Below, piece by piece: positions 1 to 13,300 of a stretch of DNA of 64,000 nucleotides. Numbering within the stretch: the stretch's first letter is position 1; every line of letters begins with the position of its first letter. The position numbers and the translations under genes were made by a program. Origin of the DNA: Rugalucina vietnamica (Eukaryota; Mollusca; Bivalvia; Lucinida; Lucinidae); NCBI GenBank assembly GCA_964017185.1, contig OZ024875.1, positions 44,164,486-44,228,485 on the forward strand, in the 5' to 3' direction. The notes under the pieces are model-generated. The model was not told the origin of the DNA and searched no databases. It worked only from the letters and a program-made list of their open reading frames with translations.

Positions 1-1133
1 CGAGAAGAAGATTTTTGAAGGGTTTTTACAATAGATGGGCATGGCGGCCATCTTGGTCATGTGACCTGGTTTATTTTATAAATACATTAGTTCCACTTTC
101 AAACAGATGCTTCTTATAAAATTTGACTTGGACTGGCCAAGCAGTTTTAGAGAAGAAAATCTTTGAATATTATGGTAATATACATGTATACTGCCCCTCG
201 GTCCAAATTTATTTCAGAATCTTAAATCGCCAGTTCATATGCCCATTTCATGCAAGTATTGTCCTTCAAAGCACATTTTAACAATTTTCCCTATTCAAAT
301 GCATAGGCGACATATGTTGACCTTGCCGTAAAATAGGTCAAGGTCAACCCAGGCTCATGATTTATACAAACTTTGTAGAGCTCTATTGCCTGACACTTCA
401 TAGCAAGTTTCATAATCATAGGCCTTCTATTTTAAAGGTATATGCTATTTATAGCCATGGTGGCCATCATGGTCATGTGACCTGAACCATTTATATAAAC
501 TTTTGTTCCCCCTTCCAATGGATGCTCCACATGAAGTTTGGGTTTGATTGGTCAAGTGGTTTCAGACAAGATCTTCGAATATTATGGTAATATACATCTA
601 TACTGCCCCGGGCGGGGGCAGACCAGCCCCTGGGATCCAATTTTTTTTTTCAGAAAAAAAAAATCTATATATATATATTTGCCCATTTCCATCAAGTTTT
701 TCCCTTTTTTCCTTAAAATGACATTTTGACAATTTTCCTCATTCAAATGCATGCGCGACCTAACTTGACCTTGCAGTAAATAGGACAAGATCATTCAAGG
801 GTCACAATTTATATAAACCTCATAGAGCTCCTCTCCCTGACTGGATGCTTCATGCCAAGTTTCAAAATCAGAGGCCTTCTGGTTCTGGAGAAGATTTCTT
901 AAAGGTTTTTGCCATTTATAGCCATCTTGGTCATGTGACCTGGACCATATAAACTTTCATTCCCCCTTCCTAAGGATGCTTCACATGAAGTTTGGTTTTG
1001 ATTGGCCAAGCGGTGTCAGAGGAGAAGATCTTTGAAATTTTAGATGAACGAATGACGACAGACGGAAGACTGAGCATGCATGGCCATCCTATAAGCTCAT
1101 CTCGTGAGCCTTCAGCTCAGGTGAGCTAAAAAT
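1..1133. repeat. Tandem dispersed repeat, family A (about 415-460 bp units)
   Basis: The phrase 'ggtcatgtgacctg' recurs near 53, 470 and 928, each time inside a longer shared unit containing 'ttgaccttgccgtaaaatag'-like and 'atattatggtaatatacat' blocks. The array ends at 'ctcaggtgagctaaaaat' near 1133. The same units and the same terminus occur at 6872-8398. The array runs off the left edge. No coding content is seen. It lies in the fucosidase gene, downstream of exon 6. Confidence 0.85.
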
Positions 1134-1221
1134 ATTTGAAATGCGTTTTTAAATTTTTTCTGACTATCTTGCTTTCAATAGCCAATATAGTTTAAATAAG
1201 TTATGGCAAAATTATTTCTAC

Positions 1222-1354
1222 CTCACAGTTCCGACAAGGGTTTCAATGAGATCATCCATAGAGAGAAACTGGGAGAGGTTTGTGTTCCTACGGTAACCCC
1301 AGGATTGTTTATCTATCGTCATGGCATTCTCCCACTTTCTCTTTTGAAGCACAC
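1222..1354 (-). CDS. FUCA: Fucosidase exon 6
   Basis: The exon has acceptor 'tttcag' and donor 'gaggtag', and is 133 bp, entering in phase 1 and leaving in phase 2. It encodes [20 protein letters not shown] and then a helix ending in ETLVGTV. This matches the conserved KWE...SWGYRR segment of GH29 fucosidases, where the family's proposed acid/base Glu lies. The next exon is beyond the window start. Confidence 0.93.
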
Positions 1355-4300
1355 CTGAAACAGACAAAGGTACTTTTGTTTGAACTGTCAAAAATAGAGA
1401 CAAAATTTGACAATAAATCACTAGTTTTCTACTATTCTGCACGGGTACCAGTTACGGAGACTCTGCAAAAAACTTTGCTCTGGTGACACAAAAGTTGCCC
1501 TGGGGAGCCCCCAAGATGACCCAGTTTGAAGCACCAATTAAGTGACAAAGCCCCATTACTTTAATTGAGCCGCGACGCGAGAAAACCGGTCTTCGGGGTT
1601 TCCGATCAGGTCCGACACAAACTGGCCTGTACAAGCTCAGAAAAGAGCTAGAAGCTTAAAATTTCGGATTTAAGTAGAAGAGGAATTGTACTATCTGAGT
1701 AGCGAAAACAAAGGCGCTGATCAGCTTCGCGGTTACCGCGAAGCTGATCTGCGCCTTTGTTTTCGCCTAGGCAAAAATCCGGTTTTCTCACGATGCGGCT
1801 CAATTGGCCTTTTGATCTGTTGAATACAATGTGCAGGGTGCAAACAATTCCTATTGTTATATGCTGCCGAATTAATTGAGTCAAACTAAAGAAATGGGAG
1901 ATGTACCTGTGGCCAAACCTGCACAAATTGTGGAAAATCAAGTTTTGGTTAGTAGACAGCTAATATAAAAGGGTACATGTTATTTTAACCAAATGTTAGC
2001 TACGTGTTGTACTTGCCATTTTGAGGTATTGTTTATGATTGTATTAGTTCTCAGTCGTTGCTTGTTGTTGTTTTTTGAAAGGATTCAGAATCATATTTTG
2101 GTACTACTTTAGCAAATTCAAGTTAATCCTGCCTTTATAGTTGGCGTCTACTCTGACATAGATTGTATAATGCCTGTCAGAAATGCCAAAATATGCCAAC
2201 AAATGCCAGATTATTACGGCATATGTCAGTAAACACCAGCAGCATGGACTATTCTCATAAATGCTGGCATTTTCCCAACCCTGTTTTGCATATGCGAAAA
2301 CAAAGGTGCAGATGAGCTTCGCAGTAACTGGGAAGCTGATCAGCAACTTTGTTTCAGCTACAGGATAGTACAATTCCTCTATTTTCTAAATCCAAAATTT
2401 CCAGCCTTAAGCCATCTTATGTGCTTGTACAGCTTAGTTTGTCTCTGACCTGTTAGGAAACTGCATTGTTGGTTTTCTCAGGATGCGGCTCAACTTCTAT
2501 CATCATTATTTTTGAACAGATTCAAATGACAAACCTGGGTTGTATCTGTCTGAACAGGTGAGGAACCCTCCGTGGTGACAATTTATCCCCTTACCCCAGG
2601 GATCATTGGTTACCACCGTGTCCTTCACTGGACTGCAATGTCAAGAATAACATGCTAAAAATTTTGAACAGTTTCAATTGACCTACCTGGGTTGTATCTG
2701 TCTGTACAGGTGAGGAACCCTCCATGGTGACACATCACCCCCTTACCCCACCGATCATTGGTTACCACTGTGTCTTTCACTGGACTGAAATGTTACGAAT
2801 ACAAGAAATGCGTGTTTGCAAAACACTACGCCCCAACTGTATGCTTGTCCCTAAACAGGCAGTTTGTATGATTCATTTGTTTCCATTGAATGAAGTGAAA
2901 TTTAATTTCCTTAAGAAGCTGTTCGGTTGCCTCTGTTTTGACCTCCATCCAGAAACAGAATGTAAGCTTTTTGCAGGCAAGTTAGAAATGGAGTAAAAAT
3001 TTCAGAATGGAGTAATTTTGTCAGTCTTCAAAAGTTAATAAGGTGATCTTCTTCTCAGCCCCAGCCAGTATACCAAATACTCTAGCTCAAATACATTTTG
3101 AGATATCTTGCACACAAGATTTTCAAATTTTGTTTTCAAAGGGACATAACTGAATATTTTTTTCATGTCTGAGTTATGCCCCTTTTTGAGTAACTCAAAA
3201 AGGGGCATAACTCAGACATGAAAAAAATATGGGTCAACCATTTTTTCATGAGGAATCTGCATATAAAATTTCAAAACCCTAGCATTCACAGTTCAAAAGT
3301 TTAAAATTTCACCGAAAAGTGGATAGACAATGCAACAACATATTGAAATTTAGTGTGTTTTATTTCTGTGTCCATAATGAATAAGATAATAAAATAAAAT
3401 ATGTAAGTACATCTACAAATGTGCAGTGTTAGGGCTTAACATTCCACCACCAGCTATATTTGAGGTTCTACATGGACATGTATAATTGAGTCCTCCGTCA
3501 AACCACCCATCATTAATATTCATTTTATATTGACCATTCAAATCTGCACATTAGCTAACGGTCAATGACGGTTAGACAACACGTGGGTTAGACAAACAAA
3601 CCACCACGTGCTTTTTACAGGTAAATATAGGTGCAAAAACACGGTGTTTGTCTAAGGAAATAGGGGTGGGCGTGGCTATACCTTGCTGGCGGAGGAGTCA
3701 ATTACAGGTTTTCCAAAAATTCTTCTATAAAACCTATGATAGACTGGGAAAGTCTTGAACCCAACTGAAAACCCCTTGTTAACAAAGCCATTAGCTTTAC
3801 AAATTACAACTTTACCATAAAGGTATCTTTAATAAGCGAGTCTGTATGATCACTACATCTTGTTGTTTAACGTCACAGTCAAACATAATTAAGCTATGCC
3901 AGGCTGTATTAACCAGTACTATGGTAAATTAGTACATGTACTATGTGTGTGGCTTATGGACACAACATGGTCAGAGTTGTTTAAACCAATGGTGTCTCGA
4001 TTCAGAGCCCTACGCTCTACCACTAGGCCACCATGCTCTCCAGTTTTTCTCTTCTTTTTTTTTGTTTTGAAATTACACAATTACATTTACCCCTCTTAAA
4101 CTGAGTGAGAAAGATTCTGGTTATTCGTATAACAAACAAACTGAGCTATCAGAGAGAATTACTAGCTTTGTTTTACATTAACAAGCCCTTGCAACAAACA
4201 AATTTTGTAGCTGCTAAATTGGAAAAAAAAATCAAAACTTTTAATATTTAACTTAACTTTGTTCAAACCATAGATTGTGGATACTCGTTAGAACCGCCTT

Positions 4301-7300
4301 GTGGTGGCAGTTATAACGACTACCCAATGTTTTGAGAAAAAAAAAACAAAAAAAACCCAAAAATATAATTTGTCAACTGAATTTTTTCAATTTGCAGCTG
4401 CATAATGAGTTAACTTTTCACCCACCTTTCATTATACAACCAAGCAATAAAGTTAGTGGAGTTCCAGTATGAGTCAATGGCATCCCAATCCCCATCAGAC
4501 CAAACTACATCAGGCTTGTATGTGTTCACTAGTTCATATAGCTCAGGCAAAGTCTTGCGCTACAAGCAAAATAGTATTAAATGAACTGCTAAGGGAGAAA
4601 ACCAGTCTTCAGGGTTTCCACCCAGGTGCCGAACAAGCCAGTCTCTACAGCCACAGAAGAAGGCAAGAAGCTTGAAATTTTGGATATAGGTAGAAGAGGA
4701 ACTGTACTTTCTGAGCAGCAAATACAAATGGGCTGATCAGCTGAGCAGTTACTGTATTTTCGCATAGGCAAAAAGCCGTTTTTCTCATCTTGTTAGTAAA
4801 TACATGTAATACATGCATGTTAGTCAGTATAACACACAGATCATTAATAAGCCATAGTATAGATCCTGGACAATCCTAGTAGACTCACATCACAGAATTA
4901 CCATTATTATTATAAATACCAATGAAATTAATGTATTTGACCAATAGGAACAGGTATGTCATTCATATTTATAACGGTAAAAGTGTCAGTCTACTACAAT
5001 CGTACAGGATTTATAAAGTTAATTGAGCAGTTACATGCATGAAATAACAACAAACCTATTATTATACAACCAGGCTAGAAAATGTGTGGAATTCCAGTAA
5101 ACATCTGTGCCATCGCCAAAGCCGTCAGACCAGACAATTTCTGGTTTGTAATTATGCACTAGCTCATACAGCTCAGGCATGCTCTTTCGCTATAATAGTG
5201 ACATAATTCACATACACAAAATACAGCTCAGGCATGCTCTTTTGCTATAATAGTGATATAATTAACATACACTAAATACAGCTCATGCATGCTCTTCTGC
5301 TTTATAAAAGTGATATAATTCACATACACTAAATACAGCTTATGCATGCTCATTTGCTATAATAGTGATGTAATTCACATACACTAAATACAGCTCAGGT
5401 ATGCTCTTTTGCTATAATAGTGATGTAATTGACTAAGCTCAGGCAGGCTCCTTTGATATAATAATACCGATATAATTCACATACTCTTTTGCTATAATAG
5501 TGACATAATTCACATACAGCTCAGGCATGCTCTTTCACTACAAATAGTGATATAATTCACATACAATAAATACATCTAGAAAGTATCCCATTTCAGTCAG
5601 GAAACTCAGACTTTGGATGCAATTTTGCATCTCACTATCAATTTCAACTTAGGTAATTCTGGTGACAAGATCCTGGTGTGAAATAGCATCCTTGGAAACA
5701 ACTAAATTAGGCTTCTTTGTAATCATGGTTGGATTTAAGAAGAAGAGTTGGTTATACTATCCATGAAGCGAAAACAAAGACACTGTAACTGCACAGCTGA
5801 TCTGATAGCTTTGTTTTTGCATATGCAAAAAACTGTTTTTCTCATGCCAGATGTCATGGGCGGATCCAGAGGGGGGGACAGGGGGTCTGGACCCCCCCCC
5901 CACCCCTGGAATTGCCAGATTATTAATTTTTGCCATGTTGAAATTTTCCGTCAGACCCCTTCTGGGAATTTGGACCCCCCCTGAGAAAATTTTCTGGATC
6001 TGCGCATGCATGTGGCATAAATAATTCAAAAGGTTTAATGGTTTACCTCAACAAAGTTTTGTGTGGTAAAGTTACTCTCCTTGTCTTGAAGATAGAGAGG
6101 GTTAAACCATTCAAAGAGAGAATGGTACAGTCCAAAGTGAATGTTTGTCTTGTTTCTGATAGACTGGGCTAACATGCCTGTAATACAAACATATGATCTT
6201 CAAAGCAACAGAGATGTCATATTGAGTGCCAAAATGCTGTGGGTTCATATTGCTAGACATAATAATAATGATAGAAACATGACAAAGCTGAAAATTAAGA
6301 AATGAGTTGTGACAAATCTTCAAGCTGTATTGAACAATGACATTATTCAGCGAATTTTACTTAATAATGCTCTAAGAGTGAACTTATAATGCAGATGAGC
6401 AAAAATAAAGTAAACTGTGTACAGTAAACCAGATCTGCAAACCCCGAGCACATCATAAAATGGAAATAATCTAGCAGGTTATCACGAATGCAATCCTCTA
6501 TCAGCTGAGACTCACCAACAAGGTCTTTCCTAGGCCCCACACTCATTGAGTTCCATGTAAAGGAATATTTTGAAGGCCAGTTGGTGAACCCTTCATGATG
6601 TTTGCTCACCAATACAACATATCTGGAAATTCAAACTTAACATCAGACAACTTGAAATTAAAGAAGGACAAATATTACAAAAATTTGCCCATATAATATA
6701 CAGATTTTTCTTAAGTTGTAAAAATTGAAAATTTTCAGTAGATATTGTTTTGCTATTTTTCTTATTTTTTTTGCTCAAAACATGGATTGTGGGTACACAT
6801 AAGAACTGCCTCTTTCAGGTGGTTATAATGAGTACCCACAATCTACATGTATGTTTTAGAGCAAAAATAAGAACCAGAGGACCAATGGTCCTGTAAACGC
6901 TCACCTGAGATCAGCTGCATATACCAATAAACATGTTTGAATATTATGGTATTTAAGTCCAGTGCAGGGGCAGATGAAGCCCTTGGGCTATTTTCTTTTT
7001 TCAGAATCTTCAATATTCTGTCCATTTGCCAATTTCCTGCTGGCTTTTCCCTTCAAATGACATTTTAACAGTTTTCCCAATTCAGATGCATAGGCAACCC
7101 ATGTTGACCATGCCATAAACTTGGTCAAGGTCATCACAGGGTCATGATTTATATATACATTGGAGTACTTTAGCCATCGATGCCTCACGCCAAGTTTCCT
7201 TGAAATCAGTCTATTGGTTTCAGAGAAGATGATTTTTGATAGGTTTTTACCATATATGGGCATGGCGGCCATCTTGGTCATGTGACCTAGATTATTTATA

Positions 7301-10300
7301 TACACATTGATTCCCCCATTCTATAGATCATGCTTCACATAAAATTTGGCTTTGTTTGGCCAAGCGGTTTCAGAGGAGAAGACGTTTGAATATTATGGAA
7401 ATATACATGTATATTGCCCCGGGGTGGGGGCACATGAGCCCCTGGGGTCCAATTTTTTTCAGAATCATTAATATCCAGTCCTACTGCCCATTTCCTGCAA
7501 GACTTTCACTTTAAATGACATTTTAAAAGTTTTCCCCATTCAAATGCATTGGTGACCTATGTTGACCTTCCCGTAAAATAGGTCAAGGTCATCAGAGGGT
7601 CATGATTTATATACACATTGTAGTGCTTGAGCCATCAATGCTTCGTGCCAAGTTTCATTGAAATCGGTCAACCGGTTCTGGAGAAGAAGATTTTTGAAGG
7701 GTTTTTACCATATATGGGCATGGCGGCCATCTTGGTCATGTGACCTGGATTTTTTATATACATATTTGTTACCCCTTCCTATTGATGCTTCACATAAAAT
7801 TTAGCTTTGATTGGCCAAGTGGTTTCAGAGGAGAAGATGTCTGAATATTACGGTAATATACATGTATATTGCCCCAGGGTGGGGGCACATGAGCCCCTGG
7901 GGTCCAATTTTTTTCAGAATCATTAATATTCAGTCCAACTGCCCATTTCCTGCAAGACTTTCACTTTAAATGACATTTTAAAAGTTTTCTCCATTCAAAT
8001 GCATTCGCGACCTGTGTTGACCTTGCTGTAAAATAGGTCAAGGTCATCACAGGGTCATGATTTATATACACATTGTAGTGCTTGAGCCATTAATGCTTCA
8101 TGCCAAGTTTCGTTGAAATCGGTCCATCGGTTCTGGAGAAGAAGATTTTTGAAGGGTTTTTACCATATATGGGCATGGCGGCCATCTTGGTCATGTGACC
8201 TGAATTTCTTATATACACATTGGTTCCCCCTTCCTATTGATGCTTCATATAAAATTTGGCTTTAATTGGCCAAGCGGTTTCAGAGGAGAAGATCTTTGAA
8301 ATTGTGGACGGACGGACGACGGACGGACGGACGGACGCCGGATCATGGCCATCCTATAAGCTCACCTTGTGAGCCTAACGGCTCAGGTGAGCTAAAAATA
8401 GGTATTCCCCTGCATACCCCAAGTTTTGCTATATAAAGTTGGGTATGAGCGGGTGTACTTTTCATTGACATGTTTTCCTGGTGTATTGTTTCTGACAGCA
8501 AGACAACTGTGCAAAAATATCAACCATAAAATTTAATTTACATGGATGCATTCATTGACTGATTAATTTATCCAATACACTTTCTAGTTCTGTCTGTCTT
8601 CAGATACTGAGTCGATCAATTTCTGATCATCATCTCAGGTGTGGGGTGGGTGGCTAAATTTTGAATTTAGCAAATTAGGGGGAAAACATTCGGTATGGGC
8701 CATTAAAACTATTTACAAGAAGCTAGACAGAGGCATACTAAAATGTATACCTCTGGAACCATGGTTTAAATGAGAGCCTTAAACTCTTCGGAATCTGTGG
8801 TCTTAGATGCGACCACTGAAGAAGGTAGACTATTCCAAAGTGGAATAGTCCTTGGGAAGAAAGAATTCTTCAGAGCATCAGTATAGGACATGTATCGTGT
8901 GTACTGTGATTCATGAGATGCCCTGGTATATCTTATAGTCTGGGTGCCGGGGTCAGATATTTATCTTTGTCAAGAGACACTGTACCGGAGTGAATCTTGT
9001 AAAAGAAAGTTAGGGAAGACTTTAGCCTGCGGTCCTCCAGGGATGGCCACTCAAGTTCAACAAGCATGTCATTGACGCTACTGGCGTTATGCCATCGCCT
9101 GCAGACTCACCTGGCTGCTGTCTTCTGCACTTTCTCCACCTTTTTTGTCTCAGTTTCATTATAGGGATGCCAAATAGGAGCTGCATACTCGAGCTGAGGG
9201 CGAACCAATGTTTGGTATGCAACTTCCTTTGTATGCCTAGGTGCAAGTGCCAAATTGCGCCGAAGAAAACCCAAAGTCTTAGTTGCTTTAGAAGAAATTT
9301 CAGCAACATGTTGACCCCATTCCAAGTCGTCAGTGATAGTAATTCCAAGGTATTTGGCAGACTGAACTTGTTCCAATGTTTGTTGGTGTAGTGAGTAGTT
9401 AAAATGCATTTGATTGCTAGGGAGGTGCCGCGTCACCCTCATTGAATGACATTTGGCAACGTTAAATTTCATTTGCCAATCGGTCTCCCATTGTCCTAGG
9501 CTATTCAGGTCATCCTGTAAGTTCTGGCAAACTGTGAGGGTTTTAATATTCCTATACAGAACACAATCATCGGCAAAAAGGCGAACAGATGACCTGATAT
9601 TGTCCGGAAGATCATTTATAAGAAAATCAAGAAAAGGACCGGTCCCAAGACCGATCCTTGAGGGACACCAGACAGTACAGGGACTGGATCTGAGGCTTGG
9701 CCATCTAACACAACTTTTTGAAAGCGCTCAGAGAGCCATGAAGCGATCCACTGATGAGTATAGATCCTCTAATCCCATAGAAGTGCAGTTTGTAGAGTAG
9801 TCTCCTGTGAGGCACCTTGTCAAAGGCCTTTGCGAAATCCATGATGATCACATCCGTTTGTCTGTGACCCCGGTTCAAGGCTCGATCCAGGTTACTAACC
9901 ATGTCATGAAAGAACTGAACCAGTTGGGTTTCGCAAGACCTTTGACTACAGAAGCCATGCTGACAGTCAGCAAGAATATTTTCAAGGGAAAGATGCTTAT
10001 GAATTTTGCTGACTATTATATGCTCAAGGGTCTTGCAACAGATGCAAGTTAGCGACACCGGTCGATAATGTGCAGGGTCATATTTCTCACCTTTTTTAAA
10101 TACCGGGGCTACATTTGCCTGTTGCCAATCATCTGGTACATTTCCCTGAGCAAGCGACTCATTGTAGATATAGGCTAGTGTAACGAACAGCCGAGCCAAG
10201 CCACAGCAAACCCCATCGGTGGAAAAGCATGCTCACCCACCAAAGGTGGTTTACTGCGCTATATACCCAACACTTACTCGATTCACAAAGTCTCGAGTTT

Positions 10301-13300
10301 GAAATTTGCATATTTCCAAGATAGGCTATCCCGTCACATTACTTCCCCCTCCGAGAAGACTCGTCCCGAGTCTTGGCCTGGGAACTACATGGGTAAGGCA
10401 ACTCCATTCTGGCAGTTGTCATTATCCCACCGCTGCCACCAAATGTAACGAACAGCCGAGCCAAGCCACAGCAAACCCCATCGGTGGAAAAGCATGCTCA
10501 CCCACCATGGGTGGTTTACTGCGCTATATACCCAACACTTACTCGATTCACAAAGTCTCGAGTTTGAAATTTGCATATTTCCAAGGGAGACTATCCCGTC
10601 ACACTAGAATGGGAGCAATTTCAGAACTACATTCTTTTAACACCCTAGCACTCAGGCCATCTGGCCCAGGTGCCTTGTGTACCTTAAGCCCATTTAACAG
10701 TTTGAGGACCCCTTTAGGGTCAACTGTGATTTCACCCATGGCGGTGAATGGGCTAGTGCCTTTGGAGGGGATTTCAGAGTCAGTTTCGCGAGTAAAAGCT
10801 GACTGAAATTGTTTGTTACAAATATTTGCCTTATCGACAGTGTCTGTTTTAAGAATTCCATTTTCGTGGAGAGAGGTGATCCCAAACGCGTCTTTTTTGA
10901 GTGACTTTAAGAATGACCAAAACTTTTTAGCTTTTTCATTTTTCCTTGGGCTATCGGGATCAGTGTTTTCCAGTTCCAGAGTGAAAATATTGGAAATATG
11001 TTTCCAATAGGCATCTCTGATGGCTTTTTGGACATGTGCTCTAAACCGTTTGTAATTGTTTTTAATGTCAGGGCTGCTTGACCTGCGAGCACGAAAATAA
11101 AGCCTGTCATGTTTCTTAATGAGGCGTTTGATCGTACAATCGATCCATGGTAAACTATATTTTGTCTTGGTCATTTTTGTCGAATAAACATTTCAATAGC
11201 CTCGAGAACTTCAGACTTAAAACTGACCCACATGTCATTAACTGACATACGACTGTGGTCTGATGAAAGGAACGAATCCCTAAAATGCGCTAGATGGTCG
11301 TGTAGACCTTCCATATCCGCTCGATTATACAGAAAAATCTTTCGCGGGGCTTGCTGGATCCGTTTGGCCTTAATATTGTATTCTACATAGACTAAGTCAT
11401 ATGATGCGCTTTGCCGATCGGGGGCATCCCTTTTACGCGGTTAACTGGGGATGGAGAGTTAGTGAGTAGCAGATCAAGGGTCTTGTCATTGCGGGTGTAA
11501 ATATTCACAACTTGGGAAAGGCAGTGATTTTGAGCAATTTCCAAAAGTTGACACTGTATTGGCCTTTGCGGTACCCCCTCGGGTACCTGCATAGTGCTCC
11601 ACTCAATATCCCCGCAGTTAAAGTCACCTCCCACCAAGACATGAGCATTTTTGTTTGACATTATCCTAGTCAAGGATTTATTGAATTCCATAAGATACTC
11701 TTATGGAGATTCACCACGAGGACCGAATAACTATCTAAATGTTATGAACCACTGCAGAAGCTGAGGGTGAGGTTATGGCCATGTAAAACCGGTTTAAGCC
11801 CGCCAGTAACTTTGTGTTACTGATCGTTCCAAGTCGATACTTCTGTGGTGGTTCTTTTCGTTTTATGTCTTGGTGTTTGAAAAATTTTTTGTGCTGTTGG
11901 CGCCTTATGTATGTTTTCATATTTTTAGTTAAGTTAAGGTAACTGAGTGGCCACCTATTGGGAAAATAGCTGCTCATTCGGCTTACGATATGTTTCATGG
12001 TATAAGTACCTGATTGTTGGTTTGGTTTTTTCCCGCCTCGGTTTTTGGAGAGGGAATCTTTTTCTGATTGCGCCTTTTCCTGATCTTTGCCTACTTGTAT
12101 CTTCTTCAATGCATATTGGAGGGCAATAAACAGAACCAAGATACAAAGTCCTACATCCAATTATGTTCAATTTACACCAAACGACTTCACATTTGGCGTC
12201 CAGTTCCGGAGTTTCCGTACAAAGTAGGTCACGCCTATAAGCAATGAAAACACCACCACCTTGGCTATCACCTGCTCTGTCTTTCCAGATAGCATCAAAA
12301 GAATCTGAGAAAATTTCTGAGTTCTTTACTTCAGGGGTTAACCACGACTCATTCCCCAAGATGATGTCTGGTTTAGCTGAATCAATAACAGTATGAATTT
12401 CAGCCTTCTTGTTCTTGATAGACTGACAATTCATGATCAAGATTCTAAGTGGGTGATTCAAGACCGCCTTCTTTGTCTTTGTCTTAGCTTCTTTCTGTTG
12501 CACAAAGGCAAAGAAGCTGCCTTGGGGGGCCAATGTTGTCTGGTACCGGACTGTCAGGTTCGGACAAGGTTGATAGAGTCTCAAACCTGTTGAATATCTC
12601 GAGAGAAGCTGTAGTATCAAACAAAGCTGTAGAAAAGTTTGGCATTCCACATCTTAAGCATTCCCATGAAATGCTTTTACTCAATGATCTATTGTAAACA
12701 CCATACATAGTTGTTGACATACCTGGCAGTCTATGTGGTACCAGACATTGCAAGTATCACAACAAATCCCTCAGTCTTCCCAACCAACACTGACATCACA
12801 GAGCCCACAAGGGAAATGTGAATCATCAGAACGGGAATCAGGACCTGGATTTGTTTCGATATCCCATGAGTTACTCATCAGTATGACAAAGATGTATAAG
12901 TGAAGCAGTTTACCAGTGTTGTGGCCATCCTTTATCCGTAGACCTTTTCTTAAAATTGAAACCATGCAAAAGTGGGGGATCTGAGACATAAGTTGGTCAT
13001 CGTGTGCTGTTCTTTGATTAATGGTCGAATAAACCGGAAAAAAAGTTACAGGAATGTTACCCAGGTCAATGTCCTTTGAATCTAAAACCTTTGCTAAACG
13101 AATTGCCAACAGCAGGCAAGCAAGTGAAAATAGGGTGTCAAACAATAAGTATTTCATCTTCCTGGTGCCTTATGACTTTCTGGGTATTGAGGGGCAGTTT
13201 GAATGAAGTAGTTACTGGGAAATTTACCTGATCTTACTAATATCACAATGAGTTCCGACTTTGTTTTTTTTTTTTTTAGAAAATGACTATGTGTTATTTT

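Larger units (their letters stand above)
8720..13170 (-). mobile_element. CR1/L2-like LINE, nearly full length but degenerate
   Basis: Reading 5' to 3' on the minus strand: an N-terminal piece with the 2A-like DIETNPGP (12840-12863), a PHD-type zinc finger (about 12640-12820), and an APE-type endonuclease (about 11400-12480; [24 protein letters not shown]). The reverse transcriptase follows (about 9020-11170; [31 protein letters not shown]). Several frameshifts and stops break it. Two later insertions lie inside it, at 10179-10603 and about 11800-12103. It sits in the same orientation as the host fucosidase gene, in intron 1. Clade placement is by motif only. Confidence 0.88.

Noticed and set aside
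5163..5575. Extra full copies of fucosidase exon 4
   Set aside because: Each unit contains only the acceptor and the first 22-25 coding bases, with no donor and no downstream exon sequence.
10187..10341. A simple tandem duplication
   Set aside because: The two 160-bp copies are separated by 105 bp, have TG...CA ends and are flanked by a CTAG duplication, so an LTR element fits better.
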